Positions 1-7,833 are shown, counted from the stretch's first letter. The stretch: 64,000 bases of DNA from Mycobacterium nebraskense (GCF_002102255.1 NZ_LQPH01000125.1:1-64000), one strand, 5' to 3'. A program made the numbers and translations. Notes: generated from the letters alone by a model not told the origin.

Positions 1-245
1 TACCTCGGATAGATTGGCAAAGACACGCCGATACCGCAGATACGGTGGCAATACATCACATCGGATGTCAACGGACACCGGCATATGTTCCGGCGTTGCC
101 AACTATTCACCCCGGGTGGCCGTAGGGGCCGTCGCCGCAGCTTTCGTCACAGTGACGGGGGGTTTGGGCCGCGTCATCGGCGCGCAGGCACCGCGCGCCG
201 CAGCAATCTGACCATCGCTGCCCGGCACACGCGTGTCCGGCGCGA

Positions 246-292
246 TCCGTTTCGTAGTTTCGTTTCGTATTTTCGTTTCGTTTCGTTGCGTC
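246..292. repeat. Cluster of TTTCG repeats upstream of the coiled-coil gene
   Basis: About six copies of the pentamer TTTCG(T) sit within 47 bp, some back to back and some separated by 2-3 bases. They end just upstream of the -35 element of the next gene. Clustered short repeats abutting a promoter look like an operator, possibly for autoregulation by the encoded KfrA-like protein, but this is inference. The rest of positions 1-245 shows no convincing gene. Confidence 0.5.
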
Positions 293-293
293 A

Positions 294-328
294 TTGCTCT
301 GTGGCGACGAAAGCGGTAAAATGACGGA
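294..328 (+). promoter_or_regulatory. Probable leaderless promoter (TTGCTC - 17 bp - TAAAAT)
   Basis: TTGCTC at 294-299 and TAAAAT at 317-322 are separated by exactly 17 bp, a good SigA-type arrangement. The ATG of the downstream gene begins 6 bases after the -10 box and no Shine-Dalgarno sequence can fit, so the transcript should be leaderless, which is common in mycobacteria. Confidence 0.55.
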
Positions 329-1561
329 ATGAGCGAAACTGCCCCGACGGACGACTCCGCGCCGCGGGATCGCTGTAACTACCCCGGCTGCACACGCACT
401 AGCCGGCCGGACCCAGCCACGGGCCGTCCGTCGCGATACTGCGAACAGCCCGACAGCTCCGGCGGGCCGGTGCATAACCGCGCCAACGCGTGGCGGGCCC
501 GCCGCGCGCAGCGTGGTTCGGTCGCGACGCAGGAGGACGCTGGGCTGGCCTCCGGGGTGTCCCTGGCCCGGGCCACCTTGGAGCAGCGGTTGGACGAATT
601 ACCGGAGAAGGTGGCGGACCTGCGCGTGTACCTCGATGACTTGGTGGTCCAGCTGCGGGCGGCCGGCGACGTCGAGGCTGCGGGCGCCGAGGTTGAAGAT
701 GCGCACCGGGACGCGCTCGCGAAGGTGACTGAGGCCGAGCGACGCAGCGCGGCCGCTGAGCGCGCCGCCCGGCAGGCTAACGAGCGCGAACAGACCGCCG
801 AGCGTGAACGCGAAGAAGCCGATGCGCTGGCCGAGGACGCGATCGCCGAAACGGCGCGTGTGCGCGAGGAGCTGCAAGCCGAGATAGCCCAGGTTCGCGC
901 CGAGGCCCAGAGCGCGGTAGCAAGCGCGCAGGAGCAGTTGGCGGCAGCGCAGGCCGAACACCAAAACGAACTCGCGCACCGCAGCGCCGAACTTGACCAA
1001 GCGCGCCGCGACGCCAATGCCGCCCAACTTGAGGCCGCCTCGGCCCAGGCCGCCCAACAGGCCGCCGACGAGGCGGCCGAGCGTGAGCGCCACACCGCTG
1101 CCGCGGTGCGTCGTGAACTCGACCAAACTCGCCGCGCGGCCGAAGAAGAACGTCAACGCCTCCAGGCCCAGGTCGACTCCGCACGCGAGGCCACGCAGCA
1201 GACCGCAGCCGAGTTAGCCGGTCTGCGCGCCGATCTCGCCACTGCGCGTGCTGAGGCCACGGCCGCACAGCGAACGATAGAAGCCGAACGGGAAGCCTTG
1301 GCATCGCTCAACCAAGAGCTCGAGCGACTACGCGACGACGCACGGGCAGAACGAGAAAGGCTTCGTATCGACCACACCGAACAGCTCACCCAAATGCAAC
1401 GTAGCGCCGACGAACGGGTGCACACCCTCACTGAGGCCTTGGCACTCGCCCGTGAAACCAGCGCCGCGTATCGCGCCCAACTCCCTCAAACAGCACCGCC
1501 GAGCAGCTCTCCCCGACCACCGTCGAAACGATCATCGCGTCCAGCCCCCGAGAAGAAATGA
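329..1561 (+). CDS. Zinc-finger/coiled-coil plasmid protein, KfrA-like
   Basis: The 410-residue product begins with a short Cys/His-rich module (CNYPGC near residue 16, RYCEQ near 37, then a His in VHNRANAW) that looks like a small zinc-binding or DNA-binding motif. Residues about 85-390 are a nearly unbroken Ala/Glu/Arg-rich coiled coil, and the tail is basic and Ser/Pro-rich. A DNA-binding head on a long coiled coil resembles plasmid KfrA-type proteins, which autoregulate and assist segregation; the match is by architecture, not by recognised homology. The start is fixed by the -10 box only 6 bases upstream. It stands alone before a frameshifted gene and near partition and toxin-antitoxin genes, which fits a maintenance role. 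Confidence 0.6.
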   Translation: MSETAPTDDSAPRDRCNYPGCTRTSRPDPATGRPSRYCEQPDSSGGPVHNRANAWRARRAQRGSVATQEDAGLASGVSLARATLEQRLDELPEKVADLRVYLDDLVVQLRAAGDVEAAGAEVEDAHRDALAKVTEAERRSAAAERAARQANEREQTAEREREEADALAEDAIAETARVREELQAEIAQVRAEAQSAVASAQEQLAAAQAEHQNELAHRSAELDQARRDANAAQLEAASAQAAQQAADEAAERERHTAAAVRRELDQTRRAAEEERQRLQAQVDSAREATQQTAAELAGLRADLATARAEATAAQRTIEAEREALASLNQELERLRDDARAERERLRIDHTEQLTQMQRSADERVHTLTEALALARETSAAYRAQLPQTAPPSSSPRPPSKRSSRPAPEKK

Positions 1562-1577
1562 TCCGAGGACCTCGACG

Positions 1578-2064
1578 ATGGTCCACCGATTCGTGATCCG
1601 CCGTCTGGGCTCGTTGCCTTGGCCTTCGGGCCTGGGCAAGAACGCAGGCCCGAACCATCCGTACAAGCAGCTCGAGCGCCAGCTGCGTGCCTACCTCGGC
1701 GACGACCGCCATTTCAGCGCCGCGGCCCACAAACGCGCCTACCTGACCGACGATCCTGAGTATCGACGGATCGTCTTGTACGCGCTCACTCAGACGTCGT
1801 GGAGCTCAGGCCTGCTCGATGACGTGGAGGCCGCCACCGACCTGTCCCGATCAGCGCCCCTGCTTCAATGAGCCGCTGGCCTTCGATTCTGAGTGGGACG
1901 ACTGGGCGCGGCCTCACTGCGGCGACGTCGGTCTCTCGCGTGCCTGGCTGGCAAGCCCGCTGCGCATCGCAGGCCAGGCGATCGTGGACGGCCGGCATCG
2001 CCTCACATACTTGCGATTTCACCGCCCGCCCGAGTACGAGATCTTGGTACGCGTGGACACCTAG
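1578..2064 (+). pseudogene. Frameshifted conserved-looking gene with ParB-like C-terminal motif
   Basis: Two overlapping frames read as one protein. The first (ATG 1578, MVHRFVIRRLG) stops at 1871. The second, in the +1 frame from about 1819, continues with well-formed protein sequence to 2064, ending IVDGRHRLTYLRFHRPP...ILVRVDT. The DGRHRL pattern followed by a beta-strand resembles the ParB/Srx-like nuclease-fold motif, but this is only a motif impression. A single-base change near 1845-1860 would restore a 162-residue product. It could be a true pseudogene, a sequencing error, or programmed frameshifting at the CCC run near 1850. It faces the convergent toxin gene at 2086. Confidence 0.5.
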
Positions 2065-2085
2065 ACCAGTCGAGTTTCAAGCTGG

Positions 2086-2343
2086 TCAGTAGTGGTATCG
2101 GGCTTTGAGGATCTTGATTTCGTGATCATCTGCGCGGTAGACGATCCGGTGTTCGTCGTCGATGCGCCGCGACCAGTACCCGGATAGTTCACCCTTGAGC
2201 GGTTCTGGTTTTCCAATCCCAGCAAACGGGTTGCGCTGGATTTCTGCGATGAGTCTGGTGATGCGCCGTGCTGTTTTGCGGTCGGAAGCCAGCCAAAATA
2301 GAAAGTCCTCCCACGCGGCGGGATCGAAGTTGATGCTTCTCAC
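2086..2343 (-). CDS. yoeB: YoeB/RelK-family mRNA interferase toxin
   Basis: The 85-residue protein matches the YoeB branch of the RelE/ParE superfamily: an N-terminal [12 protein letters not shown] segment, the [18 protein letters not shown] core, EHRIVYR, and the terminal ARYHY. The C-terminal His-Tyr pair and the core Glu and Arg correspond to catalytic residues of E. coli YoeB, a ribosome-dependent endoribonuclease. The GTG start at 2343 overlaps the TGA of the antitoxin gene (GTGA), so the two are translationally coupled; the longer open frame upstream is an out-of-frame shadow of the antitoxin. It is expected to be inactive while bound by the YefM-like partner. Confidence 0.9.
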   Translation of the reverse strand: MRSINFDPAAWEDFLFWLASDRKTARRITRLIAEIQRNPFAGIGKPEPLKGELSGYWSRRIDDEHRIVYRADDHEIKILKARYHY

Positions 2344-2624
2344 TCCTGGCCGCCGGCCATCTCCTCGAGTTCGTCGATCGACTTGGTGTAGCTGCCGGGG
2401 GTGGGCCGGGTGGCGTTGTCTCGGGCGACGGCCTCCATGAGTCGGCGGGCATTCTCGGGGGAACGCAGGAGGTAGACCGTTTCTTGCCACGAATCGTAGT
2501 CAGCGGCCGACATGAGCACTGCATCTCCGGCCTTGGACGTAATTCGCACAGGCTCGTGGTCGGTGTTGACTTGTTCAAGCAGCGGAAAGAGGCGCTGCCG
2601 GGCCTCACTTGCACTGATAGCCAT
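2340..2624 (-). CDS. yefM: YefM/Phd-family antitoxin
   Basis: The 94-residue product opens [20 protein letters not shown], the classical Phd/YefM DNA-binding fold start, followed by the [19 protein letters not shown] segment typical of YefM/RelJ. The acidic C-terminal part ([12 protein letters not shown]) would wrap the toxin. It is the first gene of a two-gene operon with the YoeB-like toxin and should repress its own promoter through the GTACGG-type sites upstream. AGG-rich sequence about 7 bases before the ATG supports this start. Confidence 0.92.
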   Translation of the reverse strand: MAISASEARQRLFPLLEQVNTDHEPVRITSKAGDAVLMSAADYDSWQETVYLLRSPENARRLMEAVARDNATRPTPGSYTKSIDELEEMAGGQE

Positions 2625-2641
2625 GACCTCGGCCCTTCCAA

Positions 2642-2687
2642 CCGTACCAATACCCAGTACCGTTATTGTACGGCATTATCGTACGGC
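2642..2687. promoter_or_regulatory. Operator/promoter of the yefM-yoeB module
   Basis: Four half-sites related to GTACGG/CCGTAC occur within 46 bp. Two are near-perfect 13-bp direct repeats (CGTTATTGTACGG and CATTATCGTACGG). On the minus strand TACAAT (2665-2670) and TACGAT (2678-2683) fit -10 boxes embedded in the repeats, so a bound YefM-YoeB complex would occlude the promoter. The role is inferred from position. Confidence 0.6.
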
Positions 2688-2705
2688 GTTTGGGGTTCGT
2701 GTGCC

Positions 2706-3467
2706 TCAGGGCGAGGTCTTCTTGAGAGGCGGAAGAAAGACGTCCAAGGCAGCAGCGACCATTTCAGACCTGTTGGTTTCGCGTGTTCCGGGGCGCTGTT
2801 TGGCGATGCGAGCGCTGGCCCAGTCGGTAAGGGTCTTCATGACTGCAAGTTCGCCTTTGGTCGGGCGGATGCGTACCGGGAGGGGTGTGTCCTGGGACGT
2901 GCGGCCCGGGGCTTCACGGAAGGGGAAGAGGTCGCCGGGTTTTGGGCCGGGTCGGCGGTTGAGGATGAGCGTTGGAAGTTCCTGGGCATGTGCGCGGAGC
3001 GCATCGAGCACGAGGGCTGTGTGACTGGGGGCGTGGGCGCGGGCGCGTTCGAACCGTTTGACGATCGAGGCCGGGATGCTCAGGACAGTCGGCGAAACGA
3101 TGTGGGCGGTGGGGTCGTCAGGATCGATGTCCAGTGTTGGCATCGCGCCGGGGTCACTGTCAGCCTTGTCGTGCGAGACATCTTCGATGGCGTCGTTTTC
3201 TGCCGTGGCGCGGTCGTGTGATTCGGCCGCCGGCTGGGATTCTGCTGGCGCTGTGGCTTGCGGCTCGGCTGGGGGCGGTGAGGGCGTTGGTGCAGGCGGA
3301 GTCGCCGCCGTGGTGGTGGTGGTGTCGCTACGGCCGTCCTGGGCGGTGAGTGGTTGATCGAGCGCTTCGGCCGCCCCGAGCTTGGGGTGGCGCGGCTGGG
3401 GGGCTTGGCGGGTGCGGCGAGCGCGACGCTCGTGGAGTTGATGGATACCGCCGAGGTTGTCGCTCAT
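2706..3467 (-). CDS. Probable partition partner of ParA, ribbon-helix-helix-like C-terminus
   Basis: Reading from the ATG at 3467 gives 253 residues; the longer open frame overlaps parA and is unlikely. The N-terminus is basic, the middle (about 40-95) is Pro/Thr/Ala-rich and disordered, and there are two folded parts. The first (SIPASIVKRFERARAHAPSH, then LVLDALRAHA) looks helical. The second, LPVRIRPTKGELAVMKTLTD followed by NRSEMVAAALDVFL, has the strand-helix-helix pattern of ribbon-helix-helix DNA-binding proteins. It starts 2 bp after the parA stop, so it probably binds the centromere as the ParB-equivalent. This assignment rests on position and fold pattern, not on family recognition. 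Confidence 0.6.
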   Translation of the reverse strand: MSDNLGGIHQLHERRARRTRQAPQPRHPKLGAAEALDQPLTAQDGRSDTTTTTAATPPAPTPSPPPAEPQATAPAESQPAAESHDRATAENDAIEDVSHDKADSDPGAMPTLDIDPDDPTAHIVSPTVLSIPASIVKRFERARAHAPSHTALVLDALRAHAQELPTLILNRRPGPKPGDLFPFREAPGRTSQDTPLPVRIRPTKGELAVMKTLTDWASARIAKQRPGTRETNRSEMVAAALDVFLPPLKKTSP

Positions 3468-3469
3468 GG

Positions 3470-4303
3470 TCAGCCTTGGGCTTTCTGGGTGTAGGTGATT
3501 ACCGCCCGGGCGACGTCGGTGATCTCGTCGACGAATTGGCGGTTCTTGGCGGGCACGGGAGTGCGCGCTGCGACGGCCATACGTAGGGATCGGCGGCTGA
3601 GCCAGCCGTATTTGCCGATTGATGGGCCTACGGGGACGTTGTAGGTCTCGCTGATGCGTTGTAGCCAGTCGACCATCTTGCGCGGAGCTGCGTCGACCAT
3701 GTTGGGGATGATGAGCAGCGGGAAGGCGCGAAGTTCGTCGGCCATGCCTTCGAGGGCTTCCAGAGGCCGGGTTTCCAGGACGATCGGTACAACGATGACG
3801 TTGGCGGCAGCGATGGCTCCGGAGGCGCTGGGGTTGGCGTCGTCTCCCCCACCAGGGTGGGTATCGATGACGAGGGGTCGGCGCCATTCGGCGGACCATT
3901 TCTCAAGCTGGGTCGTGACGTGGTCTTGCGGGGGCTGGTTATTGCCCCAGTCGGGGTGGGATGGGACCAGATCAGCGCGGAAAGGGCCTCCGGTGAGCGG
4001 GCGGGGTGTTCGGCTGTTTTCCATGGCATCAAGCAGCGGCGCATTGGTGCGGGTTTCGTAGCGGTATCCCCAAGCACGGGAGGCGCCGCCGCGGTCCCAG
4101 TCGAAGTCGATGAGGATGCCGGCGAGCAGCCAGGCCAGCTCTTTGGCGATTTCGGTTTTACCCACTCCCCCTTTGTGCGCTGCGACCGCCACTATGAGGT
4201 CTTGCAAGGTCGCGAGGAGTTGCGGGTCCGGGTCACTGACAGCGAGGCGCCGGGCTGCCTCAAGGGTTGATGGATTAGACAAGGGAAACCTTCTCTCCTT
4301 CAC
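3470..4303 (-). CDS. parA: ParA-family partition ATPase
   Basis: The product (277 residues from GTG 4303) carries the deviant Walker A motif AAHKGGVGKTEIAKELA near residue 40, a Walker A' region LIDFDWDRGGAS, and the Walker B-like segment RPLVIDTHPGGGDDA, as in ParA/MinD-type ATPases that move plasmids on the nucleoid. A TTG at 4282 (LSNPSTLEAARRL) has a better ribosome site, GAGAAGG six bases upstream, so the true product may be 270 residues. It is the first gene of a two-gene par operon. Its upstream region holds a 40-bp perfect inverted repeat and the long 12-bp repeat array, as expected for a centromere and autoregulatory site. Confidence 0.9.
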   Translation of the reverse strand: MKERRFPLSNPSTLEAARRLAVSDPDPQLLATLQDLIVAVAAHKGGVGKTEIAKELAWLLAGILIDFDWDRGGASRAWGYRYETRTNAPLLDAMENSRTPRPLTGGPFRADLVPSHPDWGNNQPPQDHVTTQLEKWSAEWRRPLVIDTHPGGGDDANPSASGAIAAANVIVVPIVLETRPLEALEGMADELRAFPLLIIPNMVDAAPRKMVDWLQRISETYNVPVGPSIGKYGWLSRRSLRMAVAARTPVPAKNRQFVDEITDVARAVITYTQKAQG

Positions 4304-4382
4304 AGGGGGGCCCTACCTGGGGGGGTCGTGCCGAGAAGCGGGGCCCGAAAAGGGGCCCTCCGCCCGCTACGTCCAACTCCCC

Positions 4383-4422
4383 CGCGTGCAGCTACGCGAA
4401 GCATAGCGCGTAGCTGCACGCG
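4383..4422. repeat. Perfect 40-bp inverted repeat upstream of parA
   Basis: Two perfectly complementary 16-base arms (CGCGTGCAGCTACGCG at 4383-4398 and its complement at 4407-4422) flank an 8-base spacer. It lies about 80 bp upstream of the parA start and directly abuts the 12-bp repeat array. It could be the par operator, part of the centromere, or a cruciform element. No T-tract follows, and a terminator in this position would block parA. Confidence 0.8.
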
Positions 4423-4438
4423 CGCGCTACTGCACACG

Positions 4439-4714
4439 CTGCGGCGTGTCAGGATGCGTGAGGTAACGCGTGCGATGGGCCGCACCATCTGCCGTTGTCT
4501 ATCCCGTGGCGCAATGCGTGTGCTGTTGTCTGCAATAAGTCACGCATGATCGCGTGCACTGATTCTCGCGTTATGTGCCATGATACCGCGCGCCCTGTCG
4601 TGCGCGACCCCTCTTGCGGTACCTCGTACGATAGTACGACCGCTATCTCACGCACTATCGCACGCGATATGTCAGCTGTGCTCGCACGGGATGTCTCGCG
4701 GATTGTCTTGCGCC
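4439..4714. repeat. Array of about 23 degenerate 12-bp repeats (candidate centromere)
   Basis: Cutting the sequence every 12 bases from 4439 aligns a weak motif, NTATCKCRYGCR, in register throughout. Best units are CTATCCCGTGGC (4499), CTATCTCACGCA (4643), CTATCGCACGCG (4655), ATGTCTCGCGGA (4691) and TTGTCTTGCGCC (4703). The core CACG/CGTG/CGCG recurs at positions 7-10 of most units. Any frame read through it gives a 4-residue periodic peptide, the sign of a 12-bp period rather than coding. Its place between parA and a divergent gene suggests a parS-type site bound cooperatively by a small ribbon-helix-helix protein. An origin iteron array is the alternative. Confidence 0.7.
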
Positions 4715-4855
4715 ACAGTTCGGGGTGCGCAGCGAAGGGCCCCAAATTGCATCGCCGCGAGCAGCGCGTAAGCGCTTTGGGGCCGGTAGGTTTCCCTGTG
4801 GAGCGTTTCTTGATCATTTACCAGCTTAACGGCGCGGAGGGGGGGATATACCGAG

Positions 4856-5749
4856 GTGACGACCGTTGAAGCCCGCCGCAATGGCGCAGTGATCCCGGGC
4901 GACCGTGACCTCGAGACGAGCACGGTCGGCAGTCCGATCGAACCGCGGCAACCAACCGGCAGTGGTGAGCTCCATACGGAATCGCGGTCGCCTATGCCTG
5001 CCTCCCGGAGGCGCGAAGAGGCGCACGACGACGCCGAGCGGACCTTGCGCCTCGTGATCCGAAGCCGCACCGCATCCGTGTGGCTCACGGTGTTTATCGC
5101 GACCATCAGCTTCGTCTTGTCGTTCAATTCGCTGCGAAGTCTTGCCGCGATGACGGCGTGGCCGGGCTGGCCGTCGTGGTTGTCGCCGCTGCTTGTTGAC
5201 GGTGTGATCATTCTCGCGACCCTGGTAATCGTGTCGTTGGCGCCGTATCGCGCGCAGTTCTGGAACCGGGTTTTTCTGTGGACAGTGTTAGGTGTTGGGG
5301 CGTTGGTGAGTGTCGGCGGTAATGGCTTGCACGCGTGGCTATCTACCGGGCATCTGGTGTCGTGGATGCGGTGGGGGTCAGCAGGGTTGGCGTGCGTCCC
5401 GCCGGTGGCGCTATTGGCGACCACGCACATTCTGGGGATCTTGTGGCGGTTTGATCCGGTGCCACCGCCGGATGCGCGCTCGCAGGTGCGTGACCGGGCG
5501 CTGGAGCTGGCCGCGCAGCGAATGGACCGGTGGGAGGCAGCGGCGGCCAAGCTGCACGAAGAGGGGTACTGCCCGAGTGTGCCTACCGACAAGATGGTGC
5601 AGGTGCTGCGGTACTTGTATGAGTCTCGGCCAGCGCTCTCTCTGCGCGCGATCGGGGCGAAGCCGGAGGTCGGGCTGCACCACGACACGGTGGGAAAGAT
5701 TCGCGACGCTGCCGGTGCGGCGCTGGGCATGGCGACCGGCGAGGTGTAA
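4856..5749 (+). CDS. DUF2637/SpdB-like integral membrane protein with C-terminal helix-turn-helix
   Basis: The 297-residue protein has a disordered N-terminal 60 residues, then four membrane helices: TASVWLTVFIATISFVLSF, WLSPLLVDGVIILATLVIVS, VFLWTVLGVGALVSVGG, and the segment before THILGIL. The first two with the connecting FNSLRSLAAM and LVDG are the signature of DUF2637, found in Spd-type spread proteins of actinobacterial plasmids and integrative elements. The C-terminal 80 residues (LYESRPALSLRAIG...HHDTVGKIRDAAG) look like a small helix-turn-helix. GGAGGGGGG about 8 bases upstream supports the GTG start. It is divergent from parA and shares its control region. A role in transfer or its regulation is inferred. 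Confidence 0.75.
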   Translation: MTTVEARRNGAVIPGDRDLETSTVGSPIEPRQPTGSGELHTESRSPMPASRRREEAHDDAERTLRLVIRSRTASVWLTVFIATISFVLSFNSLRSLAAMTAWPGWPSWLSPLLVDGVIILATLVIVSLAPYRAQFWNRVFLWTVLGVGALVSVGGNGLHAWLSTGHLVSWMRWGSAGLACVPPVALLATTHILGILWRFDPVPPPDARSQVRDRALELAAQRMDRWEAAAAKLHEEGYCPSVPTDKMVQVLRYLYESRPALSLRAIGAKPEVGLHHDTVGKIRDAAGAALGMATGEV

Positions 5750-5796
5750 GTCCGCACCTCAAACAGGGAAATTCCACGTTCGCAAGCTGGATGCCG

Positions 5797-5856
5797 CTAT
5801 GTCGTGCGCTATCTGCTGCGTTATCTCATGGAATATCTCACGCGCTTGCTGACCGG
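5797..5856. repeat. Second array: five 12-bp repeats of the par-region type
   Basis: Five contiguous units, CTATGTCGTGCG, CTATCTGCTGCG, TTATCTCATGGA, ATATCTCACGCG and the weaker CTTGCTGACCGG, match the consensus of the array upstream of parA. They sit in the 221-bp gap between the DUF2637 gene and the DUF4226 gene. A short open frame across them reads RYLLRYLMEYLTRLL, a by-product of the 12-bp period. Confidence 0.75.
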
Positions 5857-5970
5857 TCGGGGATGGGCGGCGAATCGATCCAAATCGGTGGGGCGCGACC
5901 GTCGCATAGTGCCGGCAGGCGGCGGTAGCGTTTTGCCCAACGACCTGCACTTAGAGGGGATTCGGCCGCG

Positions 5971-7491
5971 ATGGGCTTATTTGACGTCTTCGATGACCTG
6001 TTGGATGACCTGACGGGCATATTCGACGGGGATGATGATGGCGGGGACGGCGGCGATGATGGGCCACCCGAGCAGTGGGGGCCGGGTCCGCTGCCCAACG
6101 CAGGCCCGCCGTGGGGGCCGGCGCCGCAAGTTCCCAACGGCCCCAGTGGTTTACAGCAGGGCGTCGATCAGGCCGGAACCACCTATCAGCAGGCGAGCGG
6201 GGCGGTGAATCAGACGGATGACAAGCTATCTGACCTGCTGAAACAGATCTTCGCCGCCAATGATGCGGCCCGGTCGAAAATTAGTGGGATCGTGGGCAAC
6301 ATTGAGACAGCGCGCCGCGCGCTGGCGGCGAACCCACAGATGGCCAATGATCCGCACGCGATGGCGTTGTTCAACCAATTCTTGGATGGTCAGCTGGCCG
6401 AGATTCAACAGGTTCTGGACAGCTCGAAGGTCGATAGCAAAAAACAGGCTGAGTTGCTGGCCGCCCTGGGTGATGAGTACCGCGGTACCGCGGGTGGGGA
6501 TCATCCGAAGAAAAAGGGCGCAGGTGGGGCGAACGGCGGCGGCGGTGATGGCGGCAACGGTGACACGGGCGGTAACACCACTGACGGCGGCGGTGGCGGT
6601 GGTGATGGCGGCAGCGGTGGTGGTGATGGCGGGGGCGCCGGTGGGGGCGGAACCCCTACGGGCAGTGGGGGATTGACCGACCCGTTGGCGGGCTTGGGGG
6701 GAGCGGGCATGGGTGATCCGCTGTCGATGTTGGGTCCTGCGATGGCGGGTCTGGGTTCGATTCCGGGCGCCTTGGGTGGGGCGGCAGGCTCACTGCCGAT
6801 GGACGCCCTGGGCGGCCTGGGCGGCCTGAGTGGGCTTGCCGGTCAGGGCGGTGGAGACGGGTTTAAAGACACCGGCGCTCACGATCACGGCAAGTCCGAC
6901 GATTTCGAAGACGGCCCGCACGGCAAGGGTGACAGTGATGGCGGGAAAAACAATGACGGGGCGGCTGGTAAGGACGACACCGGCAGCAAGAACGGGCAGA
7001 CTCAGCCCGCGGGGACGACGCAGCCTGCGCCGAGCACCCAGCCTGCCCCGCCGGCCGCGGTCCCGGCCAGTGCGGGTGGTGACCCAAGCCAGGTGGTGCA
7101 GATGCCGGACGGTTCTCCGGTGACGGCAACAACGGCCCAACACGCCGCGGCGGTGCGTGGGGTCCTCAACGGGCAGACCGTCACTGATGCCTGGAAGCAG
7201 GCTCATGTGGAGCTGCCGCCTCCAGGTACACCGGTGACCGCTCCGGCCGACCCGAGTCATTTGGTGCCCGGTGAAATCGCGCAATTTAAGAGTCGTGACC
7301 CGGTGATGTACATGGGTAATGGCAAAATCTGGCTGGATGGGCAGCTACAACCACAAAGTGCCCTGCCGACAGGTGATTTTTCGGGCTGGATCGACCCACC
7401 TGGGCTGGCGGGTACTCCCGCTGCGCCGCCTGCGCCGGGCAGCCCTGCTCCGGCGGGCCAGCCGACGACAACGAATACCAGCGGTACCTAA
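5971..7491 (+). CDS. DUF4226-type glycine-rich ESX-associated protein
   Basis: Of 506 residues, the first 45 are acidic and Gly/Asp-rich. Residues about 65-170 form an all-helical domain (QAGTTYQQASGAV...IETARRALA...HAMALFNQFLDGQLAEIQQVL...LLAALGDEYR) that I recognise as the mycobacterial DUF4226 type. The same pattern recurs in the three tandem genes at 30-33 kb. A long Gly/Pro-rich linker follows, then a compact C-terminal domain (about 375-480) beginning VVQMPDGSPV and ending near DFSGWIDPPGL. No signal peptide is visible; export through a type VII system would fit. It heads a five-gene cluster of EspC/EspD/PPE-like genes. Its biochemical function is unknown. Confidence 0.7.
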   Translation: MGLFDVFDDLLDDLTGIFDGDDDGGDGGDDGPPEQWGPGPLPNAGPPWGPAPQVPNGPSGLQQGVDQAGTTYQQASGAVNQTDDKLSDLLKQIFAANDAARSKISGIVGNIETARRALAANPQMANDPHAMALFNQFLDGQLAEIQQVLDSSKVDSKKQAELLAALGDEYRGTAGGDHPKKKGAGGANGGGGDGGNGDTGGNTTDGGGGGGDGGSGGGDGGGAGGGGTPTGSGGLTDPLAGLGGAGMGDPLSMLGPAMAGLGSIPGALGGAAGSLPMDALGGLGGLSGLAGQGGGDGFKDTGAHDHGKSDDFEDGPHGKGDSDGGKNNDGAAGKDDTGSKNGQTQPAGTTQPAPSTQPAPPAAVPASAGGDPSQVVQMPDGSPVTATTAQHAAAVRGVLNGQTVTDAWKQAHVELPPPGTPVTAPADPSHLVPGEIAQFKSRDPVMYMGNGKIWLDGQLQPQSALPTGDFSGWIDPPGLAGTPAAPPAPGSPAPAGQPTTTNTSGT

Positions 7492-7518
7492 ATGTGGGGC
7501 CTTGATGCGGGAGTCGCG

Positions 7519-7833
7519 GTGACCGACGAACAGCTGCCAGAGGAAGGTGCCATTCCCACTGTCGCGGAGTGGTCGGCCGACGGCGCCTTGATGGTCGCGG
7601 TCGACTGGCAAGGGGAGGGGCTGCAGGTCCAGCTCGAACCCGAGGTCACCCGGTCGTGGACCGCAGAGATACTGGCGGATCGGATTATGCGTCTGCACCG
7701 GTTGGCGTTGATGCGGGCCCGCGCCGAACAGCGCCAGCGTGTCATCGAGGAATACGGCACAGCGCTGCCGACGACCCCGGGGTGGCCCAGTTTGACCGAC
7801 GTCGACGAATACCGGCACACGATCGATTTTTAG
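7519..7833 (+). CDS. EspD/EspH-like (DUF2694-type) small ESX-associated protein
   Basis: The 104-residue product has the pattern ADGALMVAVDWQGEGLQVQLEPEVTRSWTAEILADRIMRL followed by a long Arg-rich helix. This resembles EspD and EspH of ESX-1, small cytosolic or secreted partners of ESX substrates with a YbaB-like strand-strand-helix core. The match is by pattern and moderate. GTG 7519 is chosen because GCGGGAG lies 5 bases upstream; an ATG at 7492, directly after the previous stop, has no ribosome site but would add nine residues. Between a DUF4226 gene and an EspC-like gene, it likely acts as chaperone or co-substrate. Confidence 0.6.
   Translation: MTDEQLPEEGAIPTVAEWSADGALMVAVDWQGEGLQVQLEPEVTRSWTAEILADRIMRLHRLALMRARAEQRQRVIEEYGTALPTTPGWPSLTDVDEYRHTIDF

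Noticed and set aside
1..245. Short frames in both strands before the first gene
   Set aside because: None has a ribosome site or protein-like pattern; a 65-codon frame from 14 has a hydrophobic stretch but no support as a gene.
2484..3221. 245-codon plus-strand frame across antitoxin and partition genes
   Set aside because: It runs antisense to the YefM-like gene and to the par partner, has no ribosome site and no recognisable domain.
4439..4714. Possible CRISPR array or small protein-coding frames in the 12-bp repeats
   Set aside because: Units are 12 bp, contiguous and without spacers, so not CRISPR. The frames through them are 4-residue periodic peptides caused by the repeat period.
4672..5757. 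361-codon minus-strand frame opposite the DUF2637 gene
   Set aside because: Antisense shadow of a clear four-helix membrane protein; its sequence is low-complexity Arg/Ser/Thr and it crosses the repeat array.
5804..6013. Short plus-strand frame starting RYLLRYLMEYLTRLL
   Set aside because: Periodic peptide produced by the second 12-bp array; it also overlaps the start of the DUF4226 gene.
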